Source: an uncultured Victivallales bacterium
Lineage (GTDB): Bacteria; Verrucomicrobiota; Lentisphaeria; Oligosphaerales; JAFGRS01
DNA length: 32,988 bases
NCBI GenBank assembly: GCA_903837355.1
Contig: CAILUI010000048.1
Location: 1 to 32,988 of the forward strand
Direction: 5' to 3'
Shown: in pieces, positions 17,018 to 24,589 of the stretch
How positions within the stretch are numbered: the stretch's first letter is position 1
How the letters are laid out: each line of letters opens with the position of its first letter
Translations under genes and position numbers: made by a program
Notes under the pieces: generated by a model
Databases searched by the model: none
What the model was told of the DNA's origin: nothing
The model's input: the letters and a program-made list of their open reading frames with translations, nothing else

Positions 17018-19117
17018 TCAGCCGCTGACCTGCACGTCACGGAAACCCATGATGCCGCGTTCGAAGAGGAAGCCAGCGCCGCCGCTGTCGAGCCCGCTCT
17101 CCTCGGCCGCAAGCAGTATCGCGCCGTCGCAGCTACCCGTAATGTGCGTCCCGCGGCAGACCAGACGCAGCGTGTGCAGTTCATCCCAGGCCCAGGCCGA
17201 TGGCGCCGCTGCCAGGACCGTATCGCGGCCGTACCAACGCCGGATGAGCTGCAGACGGTCGCGAGTCTGCACCAGGGCGACGTAGCGCTCCAGGCCCTGG
17301 TAGCGCACCAGGATGCCAGCCTGGTCGGCCAGGTGGATCTTCACGCGTGCGACGAAGGTGTAATCGCGCCAGTCCGTCGTGCCCGTGACCACGATGCCAC
17401 GGCCTTCGTTCTTGCCGGCGTGGCGCACGACTTCCCGGTCATCCGAGAAGGCGCCACGCACGATATCGGCATCGACGACCCAACCGGGGAAGGTCCCGCG
17501 CAGCAGCGGCGGACCGTCCTTCCAGCCCAGCGTCGGCGTGCCGCTCCAGGTCACGCGGTCGCAGTAAAGGGTGCCGCCAGCCGTTTTCGGGCTGCTGATC
17601 TCGAAACCAGCGTCGCGCACCGGCAGACCGTCGCTCTCGGGGATGGCCAACGTCAGCACCAGCGTTGCGCCAGGGAGCAGCGCCTGCGCTGGGCCACAGA
17701 CGATCTTCCCCTCGCCTTCGGCCGCGGCAAAACGCACAAACAGACGTGCTTGCGCCGCGCCACTGACCGCGCCGGCCACGCACTCGGCACGCAAGGTCAT
17801 GCCAGGGTAGAGTCGCGGCGTGGCCTGGATGCCGTAGCCGCCCTGGACGTCGGGCGGCAGAATGGGGGTGCTGACGCGGGCAGTGCGCCCGGCCGAGGTT
17901 TGGAAGTCCAGCTTCAGGGCAAGCCCGCTGCCAGCCGGCAGCGGCGCGTTGGTCACGACGGCGGCGCCACGGTTCTCCAAGTGCTGCTCTTCGCACTGGT
18001 AACCGTGCACCGCTCCCGGCAGGGCGAAGTGGTGCCAGGCGCCGTCTTTGGGCGGCGGCAGCGCTGGCCAGCCCATCAGGCGCCGGCCCAGACGGGCGAT
18101 GTGCAGCGCTTCGGCCAGGCAATCGGTCATGCCGCGCGTGCCTTCGGCGGTGGGCAGCACGATGCGGTCGGCCAGCGGCGTGCGGAAGTCGTAGGCTTCG
18201 CAGAGGCGCTCCAGCCCCACCACCAACGCCGACACCGAGCCGACATTGGCGGCGTTGCAGTCCGTGTCCCAGCCGGCGGTGTTGATGATGGTCTGGGCCA
18301 GGTGGAAATCGCTCGGAGCATAGCACCAGGCCATCACCATGATGGCGTGATTGGGAATGACATGGCAGTTCCCGCCGTAGAGGCTGTAGCCATAGCGCTC
18401 GTTGATGCGTTCGTAGGTCCGCCGCCAGTCGCCATCGGCACGGCACCAGGCGCGCACGTCGCGGTGGACCTGAGCAATCAGCGAGGCCGCCGGCACCAGC
18501 CCGATGCCGACGTCAAGCAGGGTCTGCATGTCCTTCTCGACGAAGGCGGCGCTGACCATGCCGGCAACCACGACGGCGGCGTGTACGGCCTCGCCATCGT
18601 GCGACACCGCGGCACTGCGACGGGCCAAGCGCGCGGCCAGGACCGGATCCCCCGGCGCCACCATGCCGAAGGCGTCGATGAAGATCTGAGCCCCAATCTG
18701 TTCGGCGACGGTGCGACCGTTCAGCGCGATTGACCCCGACTGCGGTGCGCGCACGCCGTGCTTCAAGCGCAGGTAGGCCGTATGCTCGGTCGAGTGGCCG
18801 AGCCCGCCCCACCAGAGCACGGTCTTGCCCTCGATCAGGTAGTTCAGCCAGGTATCGCCAAAGAACTCGGCCGGGGTCTCGGCGTAGCCGCCCGAGTCCG
18901 CCAGTGCCCTGATGAAGGTCAGCGTGCCCGAGATGTCATCATCGGGCACGACCAGCGGCTTGCCGCAGTCCTCATGCACATAGCGGTCAACCCGCCCCCA
19001 GCGCTTCTCGAGGGCATCTTTGCACCAGCCCTCGAAGGGACGTCCCATATAGACGCCGATGACCTTGCCCAGAACCGCCGCATACACCTGCTGTTCGTAG
19101 TCGCGCAGCGCGTCCAT
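17018..19117 (-). CDS. ADP-ribosylglycohydrolase with C-terminal jelly-roll-like module
   Basis: A 699-residue two-part protein. Residues 1 to about 380 are an ADP-ribosylglycohydrolase (DraG/ARH) fold. VVPDDDISGTLTF (Asp59-61) and GWDTDCNAANVGSV (Asp284, Asp286) are the two Mg-binding acidic motifs. GKVIGVYMGRPFEGW and HSTEHTAYLRLKHG are also typical. The family removes ADP-ribose from proteins or small molecules. Residues about 420-699 look like beta-sandwich modules (GRTARVSTPILPP; DYTFVARVKIHLADQAGILVR; LHTLRLVCRGTHITGSCDG), LamG- or 3-keto-glycoside-hydrolase-like. No signal peptide is seen. AAGGAGG lies upstream of ATG 19117. In this two-domain form the substrate could be a sugar derivative rather than ADP-ribosylated protein, which is inference. 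Confidence 0.85.
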   Translation of the reverse strand: MDALRDYEQQVYAAVLGKVIGVYMGRPFEGWCKDALEKRWGRVDRYVHEDCGKPLVVPDDDISGTLTFIRALADSGGYAETPAEFFGDTWLNYLIEGKTVLWWGGLGHSTEHTAYLRLKHGVRAPQSGSIALNGRTVAEQIGAQIFIDAFGMVAPGDPVLAARLARRSAAVSHDGEAVHAAVVVAGMVSAAFVEKDMQTLLDVGIGLVPAASLIAQVHRDVRAWCRADGDWRRTYERINERYGYSLYGGNCHVIPNHAIMVMAWCYAPSDFHLAQTIINTAGWDTDCNAANVGSVSALVVGLERLCEAYDFRTPLADRIVLPTAEGTRGMTDCLAEALHIARLGRRLMGWPALPPPKDGAWHHFALPGAVHGYQCEEQHLENRGAAVVTNAPLPAGSGLALKLDFQTSAGRTARVSTPILPPDVQGGYGIQATPRLYPGMTLRAECVAGAVSGAAQARLFVRFAAAEGEGKIVCGPAQALLPGATLVLTLAIPESDGLPVRDAGFEISSPKTAGGTLYCDRVTWSGTPTLGWKDGPPLLRGTFPGWVVDADIVRGAFSDDREVVRHAGKNEGRGIVVTGTTDWRDYTFVARVKIHLADQAGILVRYQGLERYVALVQTRDRLQLIRRWYGRDTVLAAAPSAWAWDELHTLRLVCRGTHITGSCDGAILLAAEESGLDSGGAGFLFERGIMGFRDVQVSG

Positions 19118-19238
19118 CGCCTTGTCCTCCTTGCCGAACTGGCGCCGCCCGCAGCCCGAACTGCGGCCCGCGGGTTCCCTCAGCCCACATTAGCCAGCGA
19201 CACTGTAGCCGTCGTCCGGAAAGCAGCAACAGCGACGC

Positions 19239-19555
19239 TCAGCGGAGCTGGAACAGGCACACGGCCAGCGGGCCGACGACAAGACGATCCGTCTCCGCCG
19301 CCTCGAGGGTGCGGCCGCTGGATACGTCGATGACGGACCGCCCCTCGGCCCAGGGCACGGGCGCCGTCTGGGGGTCGGTGGTTCTGAGCAGACGACGCCG
19401 TCGCGCCGGATACTCTCCAGTTGGCGTACGGCCTCCTCGGAGCTCTCCGGACAGAAGAAGACGACGCCGTGGCGCGTCGGCGCGTCAACGGCCCCCGCCG
19501 CGGCGACCGCGGCCAGCGTGGCCACCGCCAAACGGATGAGGCCAAGGCGGTGCAT
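19239..19555 (-). pseudogene. Small exported protein broken by a frameshift
   Basis: From ATG 19555 the frame reads MHRLGLIRLAVATLAAVAAA, a clear signal peptide, then HGVVFFCPESSEEAVRQLES and IRRDGVVCSE. After that the frame turns into Arg/Pro-rich noise that runs on to 19190. A different frame on the same strand reads LLRTTDPQTAPVPWAEGRSV, then IDVSSGRTLEAAETDRLVVG and PLAVCLFQLR with a stop at 19239. One extra C at about 19390/19391 would join the halves as DGVV-LLRTTDPQ, giving about 105 residues. GGGGGA lies upstream of the ATG. The tail resembles the final beta strands of glycosidase-type proteins, so this may be a remnant of a larger gene. A sequencing error is equally possible. It lies upstream of the ADP-ribosylglycohydrolase and divergent from the URO-D-like gene. 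Confidence 0.6.
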
Positions 19556-19651
19556 GATAGTCCCCCGTGTACGCTTGTTTTCGGTGCCCCTGAGTATCAA
19601 GCTAATGCCCGACGGAGTGCGGGGCAACACCCGGGAGCGAAAGGAGACACG

Positions 19652-20632
19652 ATGACAGCGCGCGAGATCATCCTGGCCAACATCGAGTACCGCTGCACTG
19701 ACCGCATCGGCATGAACTTCGACGGTGGCCGTCTGAACGACCTCACGGGCGCCGGCATCCAGCACAGCATCCCGACCAGGAAGTGGGTCGACGGCGCCGT
19801 CGAATACTCCACGGATATCTGGGGCAATACCTGGTTCCGCCTGGAGGCGCTCTCCAAGGGCGGCGAAATCTTCAAGCCTGTCCTGGAGGACTGGAACGAC
19901 CTCGACCGGCTGCAGCTTCCCGACCTCGACAACCCGGCCTACTACCAGGCCGCCCGCGACGTCGGTGCCAGTGACAGCGACCGCTTCCGCGTCGGCTGGC
20001 TGCCGGGCTGGCCCTTCGCCATCTGTCGCTACATGCGCAAGATGGAGATCTACTTCGTCGACCTGGTGACCGAGCGCGAGCGCATCGATATCCTCCACGA
20101 CCGCGTCACCACCCTGCTCGAAGGCGTCATCGACCGCTTCGGCGAGGCGCACATGGATGCGGTCATGTTCTGCGAGGACCTGGGGACACAGGACCGCGTT
20201 CTGATCGGGCCACGCATGTGGCTGGACATCTTCCGGCCGCTCTACGAACGCCTCACCAGCCGGGCCCACGCCCACGGCATGAAGGTCATCCAGCACTCCT
20301 GCGGCTACAACTGGGAACTCGTGGACCCGCTCTGCGAGGCCGGCATTGACTGCCTGCAGTTCGACCAACCGGCGGTGTACGACCAGCCCGCCCTGGCCGC
20401 CACGCTGCGGCGCCACCATGTCGGCCTGTTTTCGCCCTGCGATATCCAGAAGGTCCTGCCCACCGGCAACCGCGCCTTCATCGAGGCCGAGACGCGCCGC
20501 CTGGCCGAGACCTTCCGCGGCGGTCTGATCGCCAAGAACTACCCCGACCTGCACGGCATCGGCGTCCTGCCCGAGTGGGACCAGTGGGCCTATGAGGCCT
20601 TTGTGGAGGCGGGTGCACGCGCTGGAGGGTGA
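19652..20632 (+). CDS. Uroporphyrinogen decarboxylase-like (URO-D superfamily) protein
   Basis: A 326-residue single-domain protein of the URO-D/methyltransferase superfamily. The C-terminal half has KVIQHSCGYNWELVDPLCEA (His215, Cys217), which matches the HxCG motif of corrinoid-dependent methyltransferases more than heme-pathway HemE. FSPCDIQKVLPTGN supplies Cys263. His215, Cys217 and Cys263 could bind zinc, as in MtaA/CmuA-like enzymes, which is inference. HemE landmarks near the N-terminus (such as WxMRQAGR) are absent, so heme synthesis is unlikely. ATG 19652 was chosen for AAAGGAG upstream; the frame is open from 19421. Such proteins are abundant in PVC bacteria, often in sugar or methyl-group loci. 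The substrate is unknown. Confidence 0.83.
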   Translation: MTAREIILANIEYRCTDRIGMNFDGGRLNDLTGAGIQHSIPTRKWVDGAVEYSTDIWGNTWFRLEALSKGGEIFKPVLEDWNDLDRLQLPDLDNPAYYQAARDVGASDSDRFRVGWLPGWPFAICRYMRKMEIYFVDLVTERERIDILHDRVTTLLEGVIDRFGEAHMDAVMFCEDLGTQDRVLIGPRMWLDIFRPLYERLTSRAHAHGMKVIQHSCGYNWELVDPLCEAGIDCLQFDQPAVYDQPALAATLRRHHVGLFSPCDIQKVLPTGNRAFIEAETRRLAETFRGGLIAKNYPDLHGIGVLPEWDQWAYEAFVEAGARAGG

Positions 20633-20825
20633 AGCTCCCGCTGAGCCGCCGGGGGGGAATGGCGAATCCTGCTGTTCAGCAGGACGCCGGCGCCGCTGAG
20701 CCACCGCGACCAGCGGACACGGTTGTCTCAGGTGGTACCACCAACCGCGCGAGCCAAGGCGACCGGCATGAGGGTGTCGATGGCCTCGACGGCCGCTGGG
20801 CGGGCGGTCTCGGCAGTTCGGGACG
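20633..20825. repeat. Interspersed intergenic repeat with hairpin, copy 1
   Basis: CCCGCTGAGCCGCCGG (20637-20652) is followed by GGCGAATCCTGCTGTTCAG and CAGG (20661-20683). The part CCTGCTG-TT-CAGCAGG is a perfect hairpin. The first word occurs again as its exact reverse complement at 32654-32669, and the second word recurs at 32586-32607 with one base changed. It lies just after the URO-D-like stop and may also end transcription. No gene is supported in the rest of this gap. Confidence 0.7.
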
Positions 20826-21674
20826 TCAGCGGGCCGCCTTCATCGAGGCCTTGCTGCGGGTTTCCTGAAGGGTGAGGTTCGGCAGGCGATGCTCCAGTAA
20901 GGCCATGGAGATCTCGATGACCTCGCGGGCCTCGTCGGCGGTCATGCAGCCGACGGTGACCATGTCGATGGGCCGCAGCGTGGCCCAGACAAAGGCCAGG
21001 CCAACCAGGGGCTCAAGCCGCCCGGCCGCCAGGGGCTTGATCGTGATCACCGGCTTCTGGCAGCCCCAGATCATCCGCTGCACCCAGTCGATCTCGATCT
21101 GCATCAGGAAGCCGGCGGCGTTGTAGATCTGGATGTAGGTGCCGATGTCGAGCTTCATTTCGTCGGCGTACATCGGCGTCTCGGGCATGTGCGTAGACAG
21201 TCCGGGGACCATGCCCCGCTCGCGGATGGCGGGGATGAAGACGTCCATCTCACGGATGGTGCGCCGCTGGCGATCCACCAAGGCGTCAGTGGTGCATTGG
21301 TGCGGCATCAGCAGATCACAGCGGATCTCCCGAAAAGCATCCAACGTGCGCAGGTTGGCGTCCTTGGCTGCCGCGGTCCCGGCGAGATCAAACGAGGGAA
21401 TGCCGATACGCACGCAGGCCCGACCCGTACGTTGTTCCGCGTCTTGAATGGCGTGGTTCAGGTGCGGGGCGCCGGGGTGAATGCCGTACACGGAGTTGCA
21501 GCCGGCCGCGAAGAACACCTCCAGGATGTCGGCCAGGGTTTCGCGCGACTGCAGTTCCTTGATGAACTTGCTGCGCGACGCCGTCTGGTGCGAGTAGCCC
21601 AGAAACCAGTTGGTGCCCGCGATCAGGCGGGGGAAGGACAGGGTCTCGATCTGCGTCCGCGGCATTTCGTTCAT
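20826..21674 (-). CDS. Unknown conserved-looking protein, aldo/keto-reductase-like C-terminal region
   Basis: A 282-residue protein that I cannot place in a named family. It looks like an alpha/beta barrel: FPRLIAGTNWFLGYSHQTAS, then SVYGIHPGAPHLNHAIQDAE and CDLLMPHQCTTDALVD. The end, PVITIKPLAAGRLEPLVGLA then IDMVTVGCMTADEAREVIEIS, resembles the last strands of aldo/keto reductases, but I cannot find their catalytic Tyr-Lys-His set. It carries no signal peptide. It faces the URO-D-like gene with stops converging. A perfect palindrome 46 bases upstream of its start suggests tight regulation. A metabolic enzyme is likely; the reaction is unknown. Confidence 0.7.
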   Translation of the reverse strand: MNEMPRTQIETLSFPRLIAGTNWFLGYSHQTASRSKFIKELQSRETLADILEVFFAAGCNSVYGIHPGAPHLNHAIQDAEQRTGRACVRIGIPSFDLAGTAAAKDANLRTLDAFREIRCDLLMPHQCTTDALVDRQRRTIREMDVFIPAIRERGMVPGLSTHMPETPMYADEMKLDIGTYIQIYNAAGFLMQIEIDWVQRMIWGCQKPVITIKPLAAGRLEPLVGLAFVWATLRPIDMVTVGCMTADEAREVIEISMALLEHRLPNLTLQETRSKASMKAAR

Positions 21675-21719
21675 GCGCTTGGCCCATCCTGAGCAGCGAC
21701 CGCCACGCCCCGGTCCCTG

Positions 21720-21741
21720 CTCCCGGAACCGGTTCCGGGAG
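21720..21741. promoter_or_regulatory. Perfect 22-bp palindrome, candidate LacI-family operator
   Basis: CTCCCGGAACC followed directly by its exact reverse complement, with core GGAACCGGTTCC and a central CG. LacI/GalR operators are even-length palindromes with a central CG and often AACCGGTT-type cores. The site is 46 bases upstream of the unknown gene starting at 21674 (minus). No LacI-type regulator gene is in the window, and I saw no second copy. Confidence 0.5.
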
Positions 21742-21902
21742 ATCGGCTGACGACCGGCGCACTAACCACAACATCCATCCCCCTGCGGCCTTCCGCAACC
21801 CGCCTGCCGCCGCGGGTGCATGACCAGATTGTCGGAAAGGACCAAACCCGAGGGGAATTGCGCCTGCAGAGTGTATAGACGCCTATACTCGCAGTCTCTC
21901 CT

Positions 21903-21995
21903 ATCCGTGGAGTCCGTGCCATCCGTGGTCAATCCGGCTTTCTGGAGCGGAGACAACGCGGGGAATCCACCACGGATGACTCGGAGGGCACGGAT
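21903..21995. repeat. Imperfect inverted repeat with 27-base arms
   Basis: The left arm (21903-21929) is built from ATCCGTGG, GTCCGTGCC and ATCCGTGGT. The right arm (21969-21995), read in reverse complement, matches it at 22 of 27 bases, ending in the same ATCCGTGGT. The loop is 39 bases. It looks like a small palindromic element with no coding potential. Confidence 0.65.
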
Positions 21996-22102
21996 CAGAC
22001 ACGTCGCCATGATCGCCGCTTTCCTCTGTACCCTCACGTCTCTGCGGGCTGACCATCTTTCCCCCTATCGAACCGACGCGAATGTCATGCACCCTGCCGC
22101 CG

Positions 22103-22130
22103 CCCCGGCGCTTTCGCGAAAACGCCGGGG
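22103..22130. repeat. 28-bp near-perfect palindrome
   Basis: CCCCGGCG at 22103-22110 pairs with CGCCGGGG at 22123-22130. Inside, TTTCGCGAAA is itself a palindrome. Only one pair (22111/22122) is mismatched. No T-run follows, so it is not a classic terminator. It lies 122 bases upstream of aroE. Confidence 0.6.
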
Positions 22131-22252
22131 ATGGCGATGCAAGGCGTGGGTTCTGGGGCTATGGTGGGCACTCTCGGCGGTGCAGGGGTGCCTGCCCGCG
22201 ACGCGGCCGTGGTGCGAACGACGCCTGGCGTCATCAGGGAAGTGGTCTCGGC

Positions 22253-23098
22253 ATGGACAGGTACGCGCTGCTGGGCTGGCCTGTGAAGCACTCGGTGTCG
22301 CCGCAGATGCAGGGCGCCGGCTTTCAGGCGTTGGGCATCGAGGCGACCTACGAGCTGCTGGAAGTCACTCCCGAAGACCTTCTGGAGTGTGTGGGTAGGC
22401 TGGCCCGGGCCGGCTACGCGGGCTGGAATGCCACCGTACCCCACAAGGAGCAACTGGCGACCTTGGTCCATGAGCTCGACCCCGGTGCCGCGGCGGCCGG
22501 TTCCGTCAACACCGTCGTCAACCGCGGCGGCCGGCTCAAGGGCTACTCCACGGACGGGGTGGGGCTGGCGCGCGCCGTGGCAGAGAGTTTCGGGCTGGCC
22601 GTGACCGGGGCGCGTTTCGTCTTCCTGGGGACGGGGGGTGCGGCCCGCGCGACGGCGGTGCACTTTGCCCGTGCCGGAGCTGCGGAAATTATCCTGGTGA
22701 ACCGCACCGTAAGCAAAGCCGAGACCCTGGCTGCGAGTATTGCCGCGGCGGCACCGGACTGCCCGGTGCGCTGCCTGCCGTTGGCCGCGTCGACAGCGGT
22801 CGCTCAGGCCCTCGCGGGCATGGACTGCCTGATCCAGTCGACCTCACTCGGCCTGCACGCGGGCGACCCGCCGCCCCTGGATCCGGCGTGCCTGCCGCCG
22901 GCGCTGGCCGTCATGGACATGATCTACGGCGACACGCCTTTCCTGCAGGGCGCAAGGGCCCGCGGTTGCCGGACCGCCGATGGCCGCGGCATGCTGCTGT
23001 ACCAGGGCGTTCGCAGCTTCGAGTTGTGGACGGGGCGGCAGGCGCCGGTGGAGGCCATGCGTGCCGGCCTCGAACAGGCCCTGGCGGCACGCCGCTGA
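22253..23098 (+). CDS. aroE: Shikimate dehydrogenase
   Basis: Reduces 3-dehydroshikimate to shikimate with NADPH in aromatic amino-acid synthesis; cytosolic. At 281 residues it has the normal length. WPVKHSVSPQMQ is the substrate-binding HSxSP motif. GWNATVPHKE carries the likely catalytic Lys65, and GYSTDGVGL carries Asp101. FLGTGGAARATAVHFARAG is the NADP-binding glycine loop, and NRTVSKAE follows where family members have NRT/S for the cofactor phosphate. ATG 22253 was chosen because homology starts there; the open frame begins at 22082. The prepilin peptidase gene follows after 24 bases, probably co-transcribed. Confidence 0.94.
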   Translation: MDRYALLGWPVKHSVSPQMQGAGFQALGIEATYELLEVTPEDLLECVGRLARAGYAGWNATVPHKEQLATLVHELDPGAAAAGSVNTVVNRGGRLKGYSTDGVGLARAVAESFGLAVTGARFVFLGTGGAARATAVHFARAGAAEIILVNRTVSKAETLAASIAAAAPDCPVRCLPLAASTAVAQALAGMDCLIQSTSLGLHAGDPPPLDPACLPPALAVMDMIYGDTPFLQGARARGCRTADGRGMLLYQGVRSFELWTGRQAPVEAMRAGLEQALAARR

Positions 23099-23122
23099 CG
23101 CGGCTCGGGAAGGAACCAGGCG

Positions 23123-24346
23123 ATGCTGCAACGCGAGATCGTCGGTCAGATACTGCCGCTGTTCAGCGCCTTTGTGTTCGTTCTGGGCACGGTCATCGGC
23201 AGCTTCCTCAACGTCGTCGTCTGGCGCTTACCGCGCGGCGAATCCCTCAGCCATCCGGGCAGCCACTGCCCAAAGTGCGGCCACGCCATCCGGCCTTGGG
23301 AGAATGTCCCCATCCTGAGTTGGCTCGTGCTGCACGCCCGCTGCAGCCAGTGCCACTTGCCGATCTCGATGCGCTATCCGTTGGTGGAGTTGGCTACAGG
23401 CCTGCTGTTCCTCGTCCTCTGGTGGCGACTGTGGCACTCGCCTCTGCCGCTCGCAGCCCTCTGGGGTTACCTCTTCCTCGGCGCGGCCCTGTTGGCCTCC
23501 TCCCTGATCGACATCGAGCATTACCTCATCCCCGACGCGATCACCTTTCCCGGCATGGCCGTCGCCGCCGGGCTGGCGCTTGTCTTCCCGGAGACACACC
23601 TCGGCACCGGCCTGACCGGCCTGCCTGGCGGTGACCAACTGATCACGGCGGCCGTCTACAACAGCCTGGGGACGGTGGGCCAGGCGGTGGCGGCACACCC
23701 GCGCGCCGCGGCCCTCGTCGACGCGCTGCTCGGCATGCTGGTCGGCTACGCCATCCTGCGCCTGCTGCTCGAGGTGGGCCAGCGCCTGTGGGGGCGGGTG
23801 CGGGAGCAGCGGCGCGCACCCGTCACGGCCCAGCTCAGCGCCACGAGCATCCGTATCGGTGACGACGACCTCGACGCCCTGTGGGAGGACTTGCTGGTGC
23901 GCCCCCGCGAGGAGTTCCGCGCCCAGGCAACGGCGCTGACCGAATCGGGCGCGACGACGCAGGCCAGTGCGGTGCCCGTCGTGGTCCGCGTGCGCGGCGC
24001 CCGGCTGTATATCGGTACGGAAGAGCGCCCGCTGGCGACAACGCGGACGCTGACTCTGGAACTGGTCTCCTGGGAATACCCGCGCGAAGTGATGGGCCAC
24101 GGCGATCTGAAGCTGCTGGCCATGATCGGCGCCTTCCTGGGGCCGGATGCCACGGTCTTCGTGCTGATGTGGGGCGCCCTCCTGGGCTGCGCCTGGGGGC
24201 TCGGCCGCGTCGTAGTCGCCCCCGTCCGGCCTGGCGCCCCGCTGCCATTCGGCCCTTTCCTGGCCGCCGGCACCCTCCTCTGGATTCTCTGCGGCGAGGC
24301 CTTTGTACGCTGGTACAGCGGGCTCCTGGCGGGCCGCCTGGGCTAG
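23123..24346 (+). CDS. Prepilin peptidase (A24 family, PilD/GspO-like) with large insertion
   Basis: Inner-membrane aspartyl protease that cleaves prepilin leaders and often N-methylates the new end. GTVIGSFLNVVVWRLPRGE and the zinc motif CPKC...CSQC (Cys49, 52, 74, 77) mark the N-terminal methyltransferase-type domain. SSLIDIEHYLIPD holds catalytic Asp130, and MGHGDLKLLAMIGAFLG holds catalytic Asp328. These two motifs are normally about 60 residues apart; here they are 198 apart. The extra 130 or so residues (about 190-320) look soluble and charged (RLWGRVREQRRAPV, RIGDDDLDALWEDLLV). The total of 407 residues compares with about 260-290 for classical enzymes. It plausibly processes the pseudopilins at 365-5513, which is inference. 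Confidence 0.93.
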   Translation: MLQREIVGQILPLFSAFVFVLGTVIGSFLNVVVWRLPRGESLSHPGSHCPKCGHAIRPWENVPILSWLVLHARCSQCHLPISMRYPLVELATGLLFLVLWWRLWHSPLPLAALWGYLFLGAALLASSLIDIEHYLIPDAITFPGMAVAAGLALVFPETHLGTGLTGLPGGDQLITAAVYNSLGTVGQAVAAHPRAAALVDALLGMLVGYAILRLLLEVGQRLWGRVREQRRAPVTAQLSATSIRIGDDDLDALWEDLLVRPREEFRAQATALTESGATTQASAVPVVVRVRGARLYIGTEERPLATTRTLTLELVSWEYPREVMGHGDLKLLAMIGAFLGPDATVFVLMWGALLGCAWGLGRVVVAPVRPGAPLPFGPFLAAGTLLWILCGEAFVRWYSGLLAGRLG

Positions 24347-24374
24347 TGTGTTTACACAGCATCCGGGATTTCAC

Positions 24375-24403
24375 TTGCAAAGTCAGGCGTCCGCGGCAAT
24401 ATT
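24375..24403 (+). promoter_or_regulatory. Possible promoter for the envelope cassette
   Basis: TTGCAA (24375-24380) and AATATT (24398-24403) are spaced by 17 bases, each matching consensus at four of six positions. The site lies in the 243-bp gap before the coiled-coil gene. Otherwise this gap shows no gene and only short GC-rich inverted words. Confidence 0.35.
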
Positions 24404-24589
24404 GGTTTCATAGTCGGGTGTGGTCTGCCCCGGAGGGCACGCCAGGGAACAGCGGGGTTCGGTGCCGATACCGGACGGGATGGCGTTGGGTACGTTGCCG
24501 CCGGAGTGAGATGGCCTGCAGCCAGAGCCATGCCCCCTCCGGTCAGGTCTGCGAGGTCAGGGCGGCCGTTTACAGCGCGGGAGTGACCC

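Larger units (their letters stand above)
21675..22252. other. Repeat-rich 578-bp spacer between divergent genes
   Basis: No gene is supported here. It contains the 22-bp palindrome (21720-21741), a small inverted repeat GTATAG-ACGC-CTATAC (21873-21888), an inverted repeat with 27-base arms (21903-21929 and 21969-21995), and a 28-bp near-palindrome (22103-22130). TATACT at 21884-21889 could be a plus-strand -10 box but lacks a good -35. Open frames in 22082-22252 look like read-through ahead of aroE. Confidence 0.6.

Noticed and set aside
15824..18733. A 969-codon open frame on the plus strand
   Set aside because: It is antisense to the glycosyltransferase and ADP-ribosylglycohydrolase, both of which show catalytic motifs. 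The frame itself has no recognisable domain.
20629..20868. A possible 79-residue gene after the URO-D-like protein
   Set aside because: It is made mostly of the interspersed repeat and has no ribosome site or domain.
22082..22252. An N-terminal extension of aroE or a separate small gene
   Set aside because: All three plus frames are open for a stretch, but aroE homology begins at 22253 and the region holds a long palindrome.
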